A stretch of 13,803 nt of DNA from Methanosarcinales archaeon (GTDB lineage: Archaea > Halobacteriota > Methanosarcinia > Methanosarcinales > Methanogasteraceae). Positions within the stretch are counted from its first letter, which is position 1. Each line of letters begins with the position of its first letter. The stretch covers positions 1 to 13,803 of the forward strand of contig DAOVGE010000141.1 in NCBI GenBank assembly GCA_030672605.1, in the 5' to 3' direction. The notes beneath the pieces are model-generated. The model ran no database searches. It saw nothing but the letters and a program-made list of their open reading frames with translations, and had not been told where the DNA came from. A program made the position numbers and the translations under genes. Shown here piece after piece: positions 6,559 through 13,731 of this stretch.

Positions 6559-7611
6559 ATGACGACCATCAACACATCAGAACTCAGCCGAAGAGAAGCT
6601 CTCGCAGCCCTCTCGTCCGAACTCAACCGATTCCCCCTGCTGATCCTTCTGGGTCCGCAGGGCAGCGGCAAGACCACGCTTGCGATCGAACTGATAGACG
6701 GTAGGGTGGGTGCGATTTTTGAGGGCAGGGTGCGAAGTTCTCAGCCCGTGATACTGCTCAGAAGGGATGCGATGGAGGTCATGCGAGAGACGATGGTGGA
6801 GCACAGGAAGCTCCCGATCGATGGCATGAATGGTCCAATCTATGTTGATGTGAGCATGTACGATGCCCTGTTGGCATTAATTGAGGGCGTCTTCGATGTC
6901 ATGGAACTCGGAGAGGATGTGCTCGTCTCGCGGATAATCGAACTCACGAGAGGTGTCGCAGAGGTGGAGGTAATCGAAGTTGTCGCCGATACCGGGGATG
7001 CCATGAAGCGACGCATGAAGCGGCACGAGGATGCTGCGAAAAGGCTCGAGATACTTCTCAGAAAGGAGAAAGAATTCGGAGTAAAGTCCAATATATGGGG
7101 GATTCAGGGGGCGAGAGTCGGGGATATCATACTCAGGGACTCTGTCAGCCCGTACATTTCCGGTCAGATCGCAAGGACCCCTGAAGACTTCCACGAGTTG
7201 ATACCGACGCAGGGATTGGATCTTAATCGTTGCTTAAGAGAGATGATCCGCATCGCTGAGACTGAGAAGCGTGAGTCGGGTTTTCTTGTGCTGCATCGTA
7301 GGGGCGAGCAGAAGGTGATAAGCGACATCCTGGTCGGGAGCAGTAACGCCATAATCGGAGTCACGATGCTCGAGCTCTATGTCGGGTACCGGCAGAAGCG
7401 GCAGGGTCAGCAGGCGTACGTGCCTGATATCGACGAGGGTACTGTGGAGTTGATCCACTCGCACCTCAGGGGTGATTGCAAGCTCTCGGATGCTGATCGC
7501 GGAGGTGCGGAGCGCTTCGGAATCGTCGTCTCGGTGGTGGAGCCGAACGGGGGCGTGGATTCGACCAACGAGGCGCGAAAGGAAGAGTTGAGACAGATCT
7601 TGTGGTGGTGA
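6559..7611 (+). CDS. P-loop NTPase fused to a JAMM/MPN+ metalloprotease-like domain
   Basis: From ATG 6559 the protein has 350 residues. A Walker A motif GPQGSGKTT (32-40) opens a P-loop domain, with a hydrophobic strand plus acid (IYVDVS, about 94-99) and an Arg-rich lid-like helix (RRMKRHEDAAKR, about 151-162). This looks more like a nucleotide-kinase fold than AAA+. The C-terminal third holds H300-S-H302, then S310 and D313, exactly the JAMM zinc signature H-x-H-x7-S-x2-D. A likely catalytic Glu lies upstream (E239, in ESGFLVL), and a strand typical of MPN domains, GIVVSV, follows. JAMM enzymes cleave isopeptide bonds of ubiquitin-like modifiers, including archaeal SAMPs. I do not know a named family with this fusion. 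It ends 11 bases from the convergent nucleotidyltransferase gene. Confidence 0.8.
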   Translation: MTTINTSELSRREALAALSSELNRFPLLILLGPQGSGKTTLAIELIDGRVGAIFEGRVRSSQPVILLRRDAMEVMRETMVEHRKLPIDGMNGPIYVDVSMYDALLALIEGVFDVMELGEDVLVSRIIELTRGVAEVEVIEVVADTGDAMKRRMKRHEDAAKRLEILLRKEKEFGVKSNIWGIQGARVGDIILRDSVSPYISGQIARTPEDFHELIPTQGLDLNRCLREMIRIAETEKRESGFLVLHRRGEQKVISDILVGSSNAIIGVTMLELYVGYRQKRQGQQAYVPDIDEGTVELIHSHLRGDCKLSDADRGGAERFGIVVSVVEPNGGVDSTNEARKEELRQILWW

Positions 7612-7622
7612 ACAACGGGTTT

Positions 7623-8294
7623 TTAGAGAGACTCACTCTCTGTTGCCGCCGGATTCCGATTTGCAAGCATACCTCCGAGAGTCTGCAGTACATGCTCGCA
7701 ATCGCCCTCGCGCAGTTCCACATCCCCTCTGCGATGCATCAGTATCCGCGATATCGCATCAACGCTCACATCGTCGAGTGACAGATCAAGTTCACGCAGA
7801 TACACGTCATACCGGTGCGGATCGGTAACGTACGTTCCCCGTTTCATCATCAGATGCTCAATTAAGAATTTGCAGGCGACATAGCAGTCAAAATAGTCCT
7901 CCGAGACCATTGCTTTTCTGTATGCCTGCACCGAGAAGTCGAGGTAGCACTGGATGATCTCTTCGGACGGAACGCCAGCATCCGCCCTAAATCGCTCGAG
8001 ATAGCCGCTCCCGATGATCGCCATTCCCTTGAGAACGTTCAGATAGAATGGATTTCCGATTGATACATTCTCTTCGAACGTAAGAGTTGTTACGAATGTA
8101 GGATCGATTCTGGAATCAACCAGAGGTAGTGCTTCTCTTATCCGGGCGATCTCGTCCATCTCAGCCATCTCTTCGAGCACGATCACAATATCAAGATCTC
8201 TATACTCCTCTTTTTCAATGAAACTCCCGAACAGGACTGCCGCAGCCACACCGGTGCATCCAAGAATGTCTTTAATTTTATCAACGAGTGTCAT
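7623..8294 (-). CDS. MNT-type nucleotidyltransferase with HEPN-like C terminus
   Basis: ATG 8294 is chosen because it follows GGGGTGAT by a suitable distance and lies 8 bases after the polX stop; earlier in-frame starts fall inside polX. The protein has 223 residues. A pol-beta-type nucleotidyltransferase signature, GS at 23-24 followed by D33-x-D35 (FGSFIEKEEYRDLDIVI), marks the catalytic site. The C-terminal half (about 115-200) is helical with a stretch around EDYFDCYVACKFLIEHLMMKRG that resembles HEPN domains, but no R-x4-6-H RNase motif is visible. MNT/HEPN pairs often work as toxin-antitoxin modules in which MNT adenylylates HEPN; here both regions are in one chain, without a separate toxin. 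Cotranscription with polX is likely. Confidence 0.75.
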   Translation of the reverse strand: MTLVDKIKDILGCTGVAAAVLFGSFIEKEEYRDLDIVIVLEEMAEMDEIARIREALPLVDSRIDPTFVTTLTFEENVSIGNPFYLNVLKGMAIIGSGYLERFRADAGVPSEEIIQCYLDFSVQAYRKAMVSEDYFDCYVACKFLIEHLMMKRGTYVTDPHRYDVYLRELDLSLDDVSVDAISRILMHRRGDVELREGDCEHVLQTLGGMLANRNPAATESESL

Positions 8295-8302
8295 AGTAGC
8301 AA

Positions 8303-10030
8303 TCACCCCGCCCATCTCAGAACATCTGCAACGCTCTTTGTATTCAGGAGATCGCGCGGCTCCAGCCACGCCCTGCGTGCGAGATGGACGCCAGACTCCA
8401 TGTAGTGCAGATGGTTAAGAGTGTGCGCGTCCGTCCCGATCGCAAGCATAACGCCCGACTCCGACGCCTTTCGTGCGTTGATGTCGTTCAGATCGAGGCG
8501 GGATTGCGATGCATTGATCTCAATTGCAGTTTCGGTCTCCGCAGCAACCGCAATCACCCTGTCGATATCGACCTCGTAGCCCACCCTCTCGCCGATCAAT
8601 CTTCCTGTCGGATGTGCAAGGATGTCCACATGCTCGTTCTCAATCGCTCGTACGATGCGTGAGGTCATGGTCCGTTTGTCCTGGCTGAAACCTGAGTGCA
8701 CTGCCGCGATAACGATATCAAGCATCTCGAGGACGTAATCATCATAATCCAGCGTCCCGTCAGAACGGATGTCAACTTCGCTTCCCGCAAGAACCGTAAA
8801 ACCATCCAGACTCTCGTTGATTCTCTCAATCTCGCCCATCTTCTCGATTATCGCTTCTTCGTTGAGTCCCCCCGCAATCCCCCTTGATCTTGAATGATCG
8901 GTTACGCAGATGTACCCGTACCCCATCCTGATGGCAGCGTCCGCGAGTTCGGAGATTGTGTTCGCGCCATCACTCCACGTCGAATGAAGATGGAGATCGC
9001 CTCTGATGTCCGCAAGCGTCACGAGATCGGGTAGAGTGCCCGCAATCGCAGCCTCGATCTCGCCTCTGTCCTCGCGCAGTTCAGGAACGATGAACGGCAG
9101 TCCAAGCCTCTGGTATACCTCCTCTTCCGTGCCGCACGGCAGCAGTGTTCCGGTCGTCTGATCCAGGATCCCGTACTCACTCAGTTTCATCCCCTTCCCA
9201 ATCGCCAGTTCCCTGAGCCTGATGTTGTGCTCCTTTGATCCCGTGAAATGCTGGAGCAGCGATCCGAACGACGACCTGTCAACGATTCTCAGGTCGATCT
9301 GAACGCCCCTCAGAATCACGGACGCCTTCGTGGTCCCGCTCCCGATCACATCCGCAACTCCGGGCATCGTTGTGAACGCAGCGATTACAGACTCGGGATC
9401 GCTGGACGATGCGATGAGGTCGATGTCGCCAACAGTATCTCTATGACGCCTCAGACTACCGGTCACCGTGACATTCTCTGCATGTGGACATCTCTTCAGG
9501 TATTCGACCACGTACTCTGCAATCGGGATGGCTACGCCGAGCGGGATTCGTCTATCCATGCTCTTCGATCTACGAATCGCCCTGAGGATTTTTTTCTCCT
9601 GCTTCACGCCGATTCCCGGCAACTTCTGCAGTCTATGCCCAACTGCTGCTTTTTCGAGCTCATCAAGCGTTGTTATCCCGAGATTTTCGTGAACAAGTCG
9701 TACCGTCTTCGGACCGATGCCTGTCACTCCAAGCATCCGGAATATGTCGGCAGGAACCGCGCTCTTCATCTCCTCATAGCGCTCGCACGTTCCTGCCTTG
9801 AGGATCTCTGTGATCGTCCCGGCGATCGCTCTTCCCACGCCCGGTATCGTTCTAAGTCTGCCGTTTACTGCCACCTGCCTGATGTCAGAATCGAGGCTCT
9901 CGATGTTTCTTGCTGCCTTCTGGTACGCCCTCGTTACGAACGCGTTCTCACCTACGAACTGCGAAAGCACTGCCATCCGGTAGAGAATCTCTGCGACATC
10001 CGAATTGCTCAGGATTTTGTCTTTATTCAT
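8303..10030 (-). CDS. polX: Family X DNA polymerase with PHP domain (PolX)
   Basis: The 575-residue protein is full length for PolX. It has N-terminal helix-hairpin-helix elements (TIPGVGRAIAG at 61-71, GVTGIGPKTV at 101-110, KLPGIGVKQ at 136-144) and a polymerase palm with GSLRR (191-195), D202/D204 and D246. A C-terminal PHP domain keeps its metal ligands: H347, H349, D354, H379, E418, H445, H473, D534 and H536. All catalytic sites appear intact, so gap-filling polymerase plus 3'-5' exonuclease and AP-site activities, as in base excision repair, are expected. No strong Shine-Dalgarno precedes the ATG. It lies 15 bases after a small membrane protein gene and 8 bases before the nucleotidyltransferase gene. 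Confidence 0.95.
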   Translation of the reverse strand: MNKDKILSNSDVAEILYRMAVLSQFVGENAFVTRAYQKAARNIESLDSDIRQVAVNGRLRTIPGVGRAIAGTITEILKAGTCERYEEMKSAVPADIFRMLGVTGIGPKTVRLVHENLGITTLDELEKAAVGHRLQKLPGIGVKQEKKILRAIRRSKSMDRRIPLGVAIPIAEYVVEYLKRCPHAENVTVTGSLRRHRDTVGDIDLIASSSDPESVIAAFTTMPGVADVIGSGTTKASVILRGVQIDLRIVDRSSFGSLLQHFTGSKEHNIRLRELAIGKGMKLSEYGILDQTTGTLLPCGTEEEVYQRLGLPFIVPELREDRGEIEAAIAGTLPDLVTLADIRGDLHLHSTWSDGANTISELADAAIRMGYGYICVTDHSRSRGIAGGLNEEAIIEKMGEIERINESLDGFTVLAGSEVDIRSDGTLDYDDYVLEMLDIVIAAVHSGFSQDKRTMTSRIVRAIENEHVDILAHPTGRLIGERVGYEVDIDRVIAVAAETETAIEINASQSRLDLNDINARKASESGVMLAIGTDAHTLNHLHYMESGVHLARRAWLEPRDLLNTKSVADVLRWAG

Positions 10031-10045
10031 CGATTGCGCACGAAT

Positions 10046-10234
10046 TTACTCTTTTTTAGTCTTCGTCTTTGCCCATACCTCTGCCGCAGTCTCAACTGTG
10101 CGTGAACCGAAGTAAAAGACAATTATCGCTATGTAGATCTTGTTGAACGAATCGATTTGAGCCGTCGAAAGATTGTTGGAAGAGTCCAGACTCATAAACA
10201 GAAATATGATATAGCCGAGAGTGAAGACAATCAT
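10046..10234 (-). CDS. Small two-helix membrane protein
   Basis: From ATG 10234 (GTG 10240 is possible, giving 64 residues) the product has 62 residues. It has an N-terminal hydrophobic helix (about 1-15), a polar stretch with Ser/Asn/Asp, a second hydrophobic segment (IYIAIIVFYFGSRTVE) and a Lys-rich end. The FYFGSRTVE segment resembles a motif I have seen in small phage-type or uncharacterised membrane proteins, but I cannot assign a family. The frame upstream of the start continues open for only about 10 codons after a stop. It sits between another small membrane protein gene and polX in the same direction. Confidence 0.55.
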   Translation of the reverse strand: MIVFTLGYIIFLFMSLDSSNNLSTAQIDSFNKIYIAIIVFYFGSRTVETAAEVWAKTKTKKE

Positions 10235-10293
10235 GAGCACCCTGTATTTCGCCGTGAGTGTAATTCAGAAGGGGTTTCAATGGTTTGTCAATC

Positions 10294-10578
10294 TCATTCC
10301 CCTGTAATTTTGCCAGTGCAGTGATGAAGAGCAGTGATGAAGAGCAGTGAAAAGAAGAGAAAGACCATCGATGCAAGAATCAATCCAATATCCATCTCAA
10401 GCGCTGCGTATGTTACAAAGAACGCCGAACTGATGAAGAGTGAATACCGCAGCTTTGACACCGTTCTCGGAATGGACTCCGATCGCGCAATGAAGCACAG
10501 TACTAAGACGATTCCGACGATGAGTACAGTCTCTGGAATATTTGCGGCTGCATATTGCATCATGGTTTCCAAAATCAT
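10294..10578 (-). CDS. Small multi-pass membrane protein
   Basis: ATG 10578 follows a strong GGAGGT by 8 bases and gives 94 residues (a TTG 9 bases earlier is less likely). The protein has a hydrophobic helix near the N terminus (about 16-30), then two more hydrophobic segments (about 45-58 and 61-84). It is unrecognised. The last residues (HHCTGKITGE) fall after a 13-base tandem duplication at 10318-10350 that shifts the frame, so the native C terminus may have been longer. It probably heads the cluster with the next membrane protein, polX and the nucleotidyltransferase, and shares an AT-rich promoter with the divergent IPK gene. Confidence 0.65.
   Translation of the reverse strand: MILETMMQYAAANIPETVLIVGIVLVLCFIARSESIPRTVSKLRYSLFISSAFFVTYAALEMDIGLILASMVFLFFSLLFITALHHCTGKITGE
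10318..10350. repeat. 13-base tandem repeat (2.5 copies) in the membrane protein gene
   Basis: GCAGTGATGAAGA occurs at 10318-10330 and 10331-10343, followed by GCAGTGA. As 13 is not a multiple of three, each gain or loss of a unit changes the reading frame of the 3' end of the membrane protein gene. Confidence 0.85.
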
Positions 10579-10621
10579 CGAATTCAACCTCCGGGCGCTT
10601 AATTCACATCCACACGCTCAT

Positions 10622-10633
10622 GCATTAAATAAT
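10622..10633. promoter_or_regulatory. TATA-like box between the membrane protein cluster and ipk
   Basis: CATTAAATAATC is centred about 27 bases upstream of the IPK ATG at 10655, indicating a leaderless IPK transcript. Read on the other strand, GATTATTTAATG lies about 50 bases before ATG 10578, so it could also serve the divergent cluster, where the mRNA would have a leader with GGAGGT. Confidence 0.5.
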
Positions 10634-10654
10634 CTGCCATCCAATAGATCACTC

Positions 10655-11416
10655 ATGACTCTAACCATCCTCAAACTCGGAGGCAGCGTCCTCACAGAAA
10701 AGACCAACGTGCCTACGCCAAAGCCGGATGCGATTAAGAGATGCGCCCGGGAGATCGCATCAGCCACCACGTCCGGCGATGCGGATAGTTCGCTGATCCT
10801 TGTCCACGGCGCAGGCTCGTTTGGGCATCCGCAGGCAGAAGAGCACGAGTCTCCGGACGGGTTCTCCAATTTCGGGATAACCGAGATCCATCGGACTGTA
10901 GCATCGCTGAACGAGCTTGTAATCGGCGCACTGATCGAAAGCGGCATCCCTGCCGCGCCTGTGCACCCGCTCAGTTGTGTCGTGGCAGACGATGCACGCA
11001 TCGTTGCGATCTCAACCGCTCCGATTGCGATGATGCTTGCCCGCGGTATCGTGCCTGTTCTGCACGGCGATGTGGTGATGGATCGGAGAATGGGTGCATC
11101 GATTGTCTCCGGCGACCAGCTTGTCACTTATCTTGCGGCGCAGTTTGGGGCAGCACGCATCGGATTCGGAACAGCGGTCGATGGCGTGATCGTTGATGGT
11201 GCGACAATTCCGCTGATCACCCCCGTGACATTCGGGAGTGTGCGATCCCAGATCCATGGCTCGGATGGGACCGATGTGACCGGCGGGATGCTCGGAAAAG
11301 TTCTCGAACTACTCAATATCGATATGGATTCGTACATCTTCGATGCAACAAAGGAGGGCATGGCTGCGAGATTCCTGTCCGGCGAGGAACTGGGAACAAA
11401 GATTGCGAAATTATGA
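10655..11416 (+). CDS. ipk: Isopentenyl phosphate kinase
   Basis: The enzyme phosphorylates isopentenyl phosphate to IPP, the last step of the archaeal alternative mevalonate route to isoprenoid lipids. The 253-residue product shows the amino acid kinase fold: KLGGSVLT (7-14), HGAGSFGH (51-58) with the family's catalytic His at 58, VLHGDVV (136-142), SGDQ (152-155) and the DVTGGM..K nucleotide-site segment (207-215). Length fits the family (about 250-260). The frame is open from 10334, but the first 107 codons overlap the divergent membrane protein gene and do not resemble IPK. ATG 10655 at a leaderless distance from the TATA box is the real start. It is followed by repeats rather than by another mevalonate-pathway gene. 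Confidence 0.93.
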   Translation: MTLTILKLGGSVLTEKTNVPTPKPDAIKRCAREIASATTSGDADSSLILVHGAGSFGHPQAEEHESPDGFSNFGITEIHRTVASLNELVIGALIESGIPAAPVHPLSCVVADDARIVAISTAPIAMMLARGIVPVLHGDVVMDRRMGASIVSGDQLVTYLAAQFGAARIGFGTAVDGVIVDGATIPLITPVTFGSVRSQIHGSDGTDVTGGMLGKVLELLNIDMDSYIFDATKEGMAARFLSGEELGTKIAKL

Positions 11417-11610
11417 ACGACGTGCCCGTAATGCTCAAGCGAAATGATCGACGGACTGGTCACAAACTACGGAACTCTACGTATTTATGGTATCCGGACG
11501 TGCAGATATGTACATCATCGGCATAACTTATACTGTCTTGCCGGTAACTACTTGGGTATGTCGATTGGTCGCACGATTGCGATTCTGTACTTTCTGGCAA
11601 GAAAAATACT

Positions 11611-11643
11611 GGTTCTGACGTTTTCTGTGGTCGCCATCGGTAG
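11611..11643 (+). repeat. 32-base dispersed repeat, copy 1
   Basis: The segment beginning GGTTCTGACGTTTTC and ending CGCCATCGGTAG matches 13466-13497 (GGTTCTGATGTTTTC...CGCTAACGGT) with a few substitutions and one indel. A weaker resemblance exists to the arm of the family D elements (GACGTTTTCCGTG at 3793-3805). Confidence 0.6.
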
Positions 11644-11684
11644 CCCCCTCGCGTACGTGGAAAAACGCGGTGTACCCATCTCAA

Positions 11685-11760
11685 CTTTGCGTCTCTGCGC
11701 CTTTGCGACCTTGCGTTAGATCAGATGAACGCAAAGACGCGATGACGCAAGGGCGCAAAG
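11685..11760. repeat. Family D palindrome (CGCAAAG type)
   Basis: The left arm (11685-11717, read on the minus strand) and right arm (11728-11760) both consist of one 9-base unit (AACGCAAGG or AACGCAAAG) followed by three 8-base units such as TCGCAAAG, GCGCAGAG or ACGCGATG. The 10-base loop is AGATCAGATG. Arms match in unit length although bases have diverged. Confidence 0.85.
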
Positions 11761-11797
11761 GTTGGAAACCACAGAATCCATCAGAATCAGGAAAAAT

Positions 11798-11874
11798 AAC
11801 CGCTGAGGATGCAGAGGTTCGCAGAGGGTTGAAAACGGTCTCGAAACTCTGCGTTCCTCCGCGCCCTCCGCGGT
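11798..11874. repeat. Family A palindrome (CGCAGAG variant)
   Basis: The left arm has units AACCGCTGAG, GATGCAGAG and GTTCGCAGAG (10-9-10). The right arm, complemented, has ACCGCGGAG, GGCGCGGAG and GAACGCAGAG. The spacing equals that of copy 1 at the window start although the unit sequence differs (CGCAGAG rather than CACAGAG). Confidence 0.8.
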
Positions 11875-11908
11875 GATATACTTCGCACCGCCACAAACTG
11901 AGCTTTTT

Positions 11909-12041
11909 TGCAATGTGTCAGTCGGATGTATAACAACACGAAAGACGTGACGACAGATATCACCCTTCGCGTCTCTCTCGCCTTTGCGCCTTCGCGTTAA
12001 ATTGAGAACGCGAAGACGCGAAGACGCGAAGAACAAAAATC
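11909..12041 (-). mobile_element. Family D short element, second (partial) copy
   Basis: It matches the nested element at 3625-3832 in inverse orientation across about 130 bases: the end TGCAATGTGTCAGTCGGATG resembles TGTAATGGTCAGTCGGATG, then AACAACACG, then the CGCGAAG palindrome (11965-12032) and GAACAAAAATC. The far terminal repeat is not found before the helicase gene, so this copy looks truncated or diverged there. Confidence 0.7.
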
Positions 12042-12098
12042 GCGGTTTATACCGGTGTCGAGTATAAATCACTTGATTTTCAGCCAGTGCCGCTTTGC

Positions 12099-13400
12099 CT
12101 ATTCTTTGCTCCCTTCATCAACCACTATCTTTAGCAAAGCATCAGCCACTTCTGAAGAAGTATAATCTTCCTGAATACGTTTTTCAACCAAATTATTACA
12201 TTTTCCCAGATGCCCGGCATCAATAATCCCATTAACTCTTTCTAAAAGCATGTTTGTCCTGATCGCTTCGACATCACTTACCGAAGGAACTTTCTGAGGT
12301 ACAATTTTAGTTTTTGTGAATCGTTGGATCTGCCGTATCCTATACATCTCTTTACCGGTCACAAATGTAAATGCACGCCCCGGGTTTCCTGCCCGGGCTG
12401 TTCTTCCGATTCTATGTACATAATATTCATCATCAGTAGGTATGTCATAGTTGAACACGGCGTCTGTAGCCCCTACATCGATTCCCCGGGCTGCCACATC
12501 AGTTGCCACCAAGATGTCAATCCCGCCCCTTCTGAATTTGGACATGACTGTGTCTCTTTGCTTCTGCTGCATATCCCCGTGCAACCCATCAGCCAGATAT
12601 CCTCTTGCATTGAGGCTTTCGACCAATCCATCCACACGTCTTTTTGTATTACAAAAGACCAGCGATAATTTCAGATCGTAAAGATCGATTAAACGAGACA
12701 TGACCTCTATTTTTGCTTGCTGTTTGACTTCAACAAAAAATTGTTCGACATTGGGAACGGTCATCTCCTTATGTACCAATTTTATCAGTTGTGGGTTGTT
12801 CTGATATCGTTTCGTTAATTTTAAAATGGTTTTGGGCATGGTTGCAGAGAAGAGGATGGTCTGCCGTTTCTCCGGGATTTTCCTCACAATAGTTTCGATG
12901 TCGTCTCTAAATCCCATGTCCAGCATTTCATCTGCTTCATCCAGTATGACTATTTTTACGCCACCCACTTTCAGAGTGCGGCGGTCTAAATGATCCATGA
13001 CGCGGCCAGGAGTGCCGATAATAATCTGTACACCTTCTTTTAATGCTCTAATCTGGCGCCCTATGGGCTGCCCACCATACACGGGTAAAATCCTAATACC
13101 TTTTTTATACTTCGAAAGATTTTTCAGTTCTTCTGATACCTGAATTGCCAGCTCTCTTGTGGGGCATAAAATTACAGCCTGTAATGCCTTATTTTTTGGA
13201 TCTACCCTCTCTAAAGTTGCAATTCCGAAAGCTGCAGTCTTCCCCGTACCTGTTTGCGCCTGCCCAATCACATCTTTTCCATCCAACAAATATGGGATAG
13301 ATCGATTCTGAATTGTGGTGGGCTCTTCAAAACCCATATCTGCAATTGCTCGATGCATCTCTTTTGATAAATGTAACTCTTCAAATCCTGGACTTTTCAT
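12099..13400 (-). CDS. DEAD-box ATP-dependent RNA helicase
   Basis: The 433-residue protein has all helicase motifs: an F-E-E-L start plus Q motif (GFEEPTTIQ, 23-31), motif I AQTGTGKT (48-55), Ia PTRELA (80-85), Ib TPGR (130-133), II DEAD (154-157), III SAT (185-187), IV LVFCNTKRR (247-255), V ATDVAARGIDV (299-309) and VI HRIGRTARAG (329-338). A short C-terminal region (about 365-433) follows without an RNA-binding domain of the DbpA type. It should unwind short RNA duplexes, for example in ribosome assembly or cold adaptation. The ATG has GGAGAT 6-7 bases upstream. The gene looks markedly more AT-rich than polX or ipk, so transfer from bacteria or another archaeon is possible. Confidence 0.95.
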   Translation of the reverse strand: MKSPGFEELHLSKEMHRAIADMGFEEPTTIQNRSIPYLLDGKDVIGQAQTGTGKTAAFGIATLERVDPKNKALQAVILCPTRELAIQVSEELKNLSKYKKGIRILPVYGGQPIGRQIRALKEGVQIIIGTPGRVMDHLDRRTLKVGGVKIVILDEADEMLDMGFRDDIETIVRKIPEKRQTILFSATMPKTILKLTKRYQNNPQLIKLVHKEMTVPNVEQFFVEVKQQAKIEVMSRLIDLYDLKLSLVFCNTKRRVDGLVESLNARGYLADGLHGDMQQKQRDTVMSKFRRGGIDILVATDVAARGIDVGATDAVFNYDIPTDDEYYVHRIGRTARAGNPGRAFTFVTGKEMYRIRQIQRFTKTKIVPQKVPSVSDVEAIRTNMLLERVNGIIDAGHLGKCNNLVEKRIQEDYTSSEVADALLKIVVDEGSKE

Positions 13401-13406
13401 GTGTAA

Positions 13407-13425
13407 TCTCCTTTACTTTTATATG
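13407..13425 (-). promoter_or_regulatory. Shine-Dalgarno and TATA-like box of the helicase gene
   Basis: On the minus strand ATATAAAAGT lies at about 13416-13425 and GGAGATT at about 13406-13412, just before ATG 13400. If the TATA box is real, transcription would start at or near the ATG and leave out the Shine-Dalgarno, so one of the two is probably not used, or a further promoter lies upstream. Confidence 0.4.
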
Positions 13426-13465
13426 TTTGTGACCTTACTTAACTCTGACACAACCGAATTTTTCG

Positions 13466-13497
13466 GGTTCTGATGTTTTCCGATGGTCGCTAACGGT
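13466..13497 (+). repeat. 32-base dispersed repeat, copy 2
   Basis: It matches 11611-11643 (GGTTCTGAYGTTTTC followed by GGTCGC and CGGT) with one indel. It lies 66 bases upstream of the helicase start codon, on the opposite strand to that gene. Confidence 0.6.
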
Positions 13498-13665
13498 TGA
13501 GTTGGCAAAGCATGTTAGCCAGGTGTACGTGCTGTAAGCGGACATCAATATACAGAGATACGCTGAATGGCAAAGACGTGACTTGAATCGGACACGCCAC
13601 CCGGCAGTGATACTTTCCTGAACAGATGCGTCAATCGGCACTGTCTGAAAATCAAATGATTCATC

Positions 13666-13731
13666 ACCGCGGAAAACTCTGAGGACGCAGAGTTTTGAGA
13701 TCGTTTATAACCCTCTGCGTGACCCTGCGGT
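13666..13731. repeat. Family A palindrome, diverged copy
   Basis: ACCGCGG at 13666-13672 and GGACGCAGAG near 13683-13692 oppose CCTCTGCGTG and CCCTGCGGT at 13712-13731. The arms are less regular than in the other two copies. Confidence 0.6.

Larger units (their letters stand above)
11417..12098. other. Repeat-filled convergent gap of about 680 bases
   Basis: The region between ipk and the helicase gene holds no credible coding frame. It carries, in order, a GGTTCTGA repeat (11611-11643), a family D palindrome (11685-11760), a family A palindrome (11798-11874) and a family D element (11909-12041). The first 190 bases show nothing I can identify. Confidence 0.7.

Noticed and set aside
9248..10105. 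Long plus-strand open frame (285 codons)
   Set aside because: It lies fully opposite polX, which has all family motifs; the product has no family features.
10334..10654. N-terminal extension of the IPK frame
   Set aside because: It overlaps the divergent membrane protein gene and the TATA box; the family begins at the KLGGS segment near ATG 10655.
11685..12041. Possible CRISPR array
   Set aside because: The units are contiguous 8-10 base repeats arranged as palindromes, without spacers of constant length and without cas genes nearby.
13435..13641. 68-codon minus-strand frame upstream of the helicase
   Set aside because: No recognisable domain, overlaps a dispersed repeat, and lacks a convincing ribosome-binding site.
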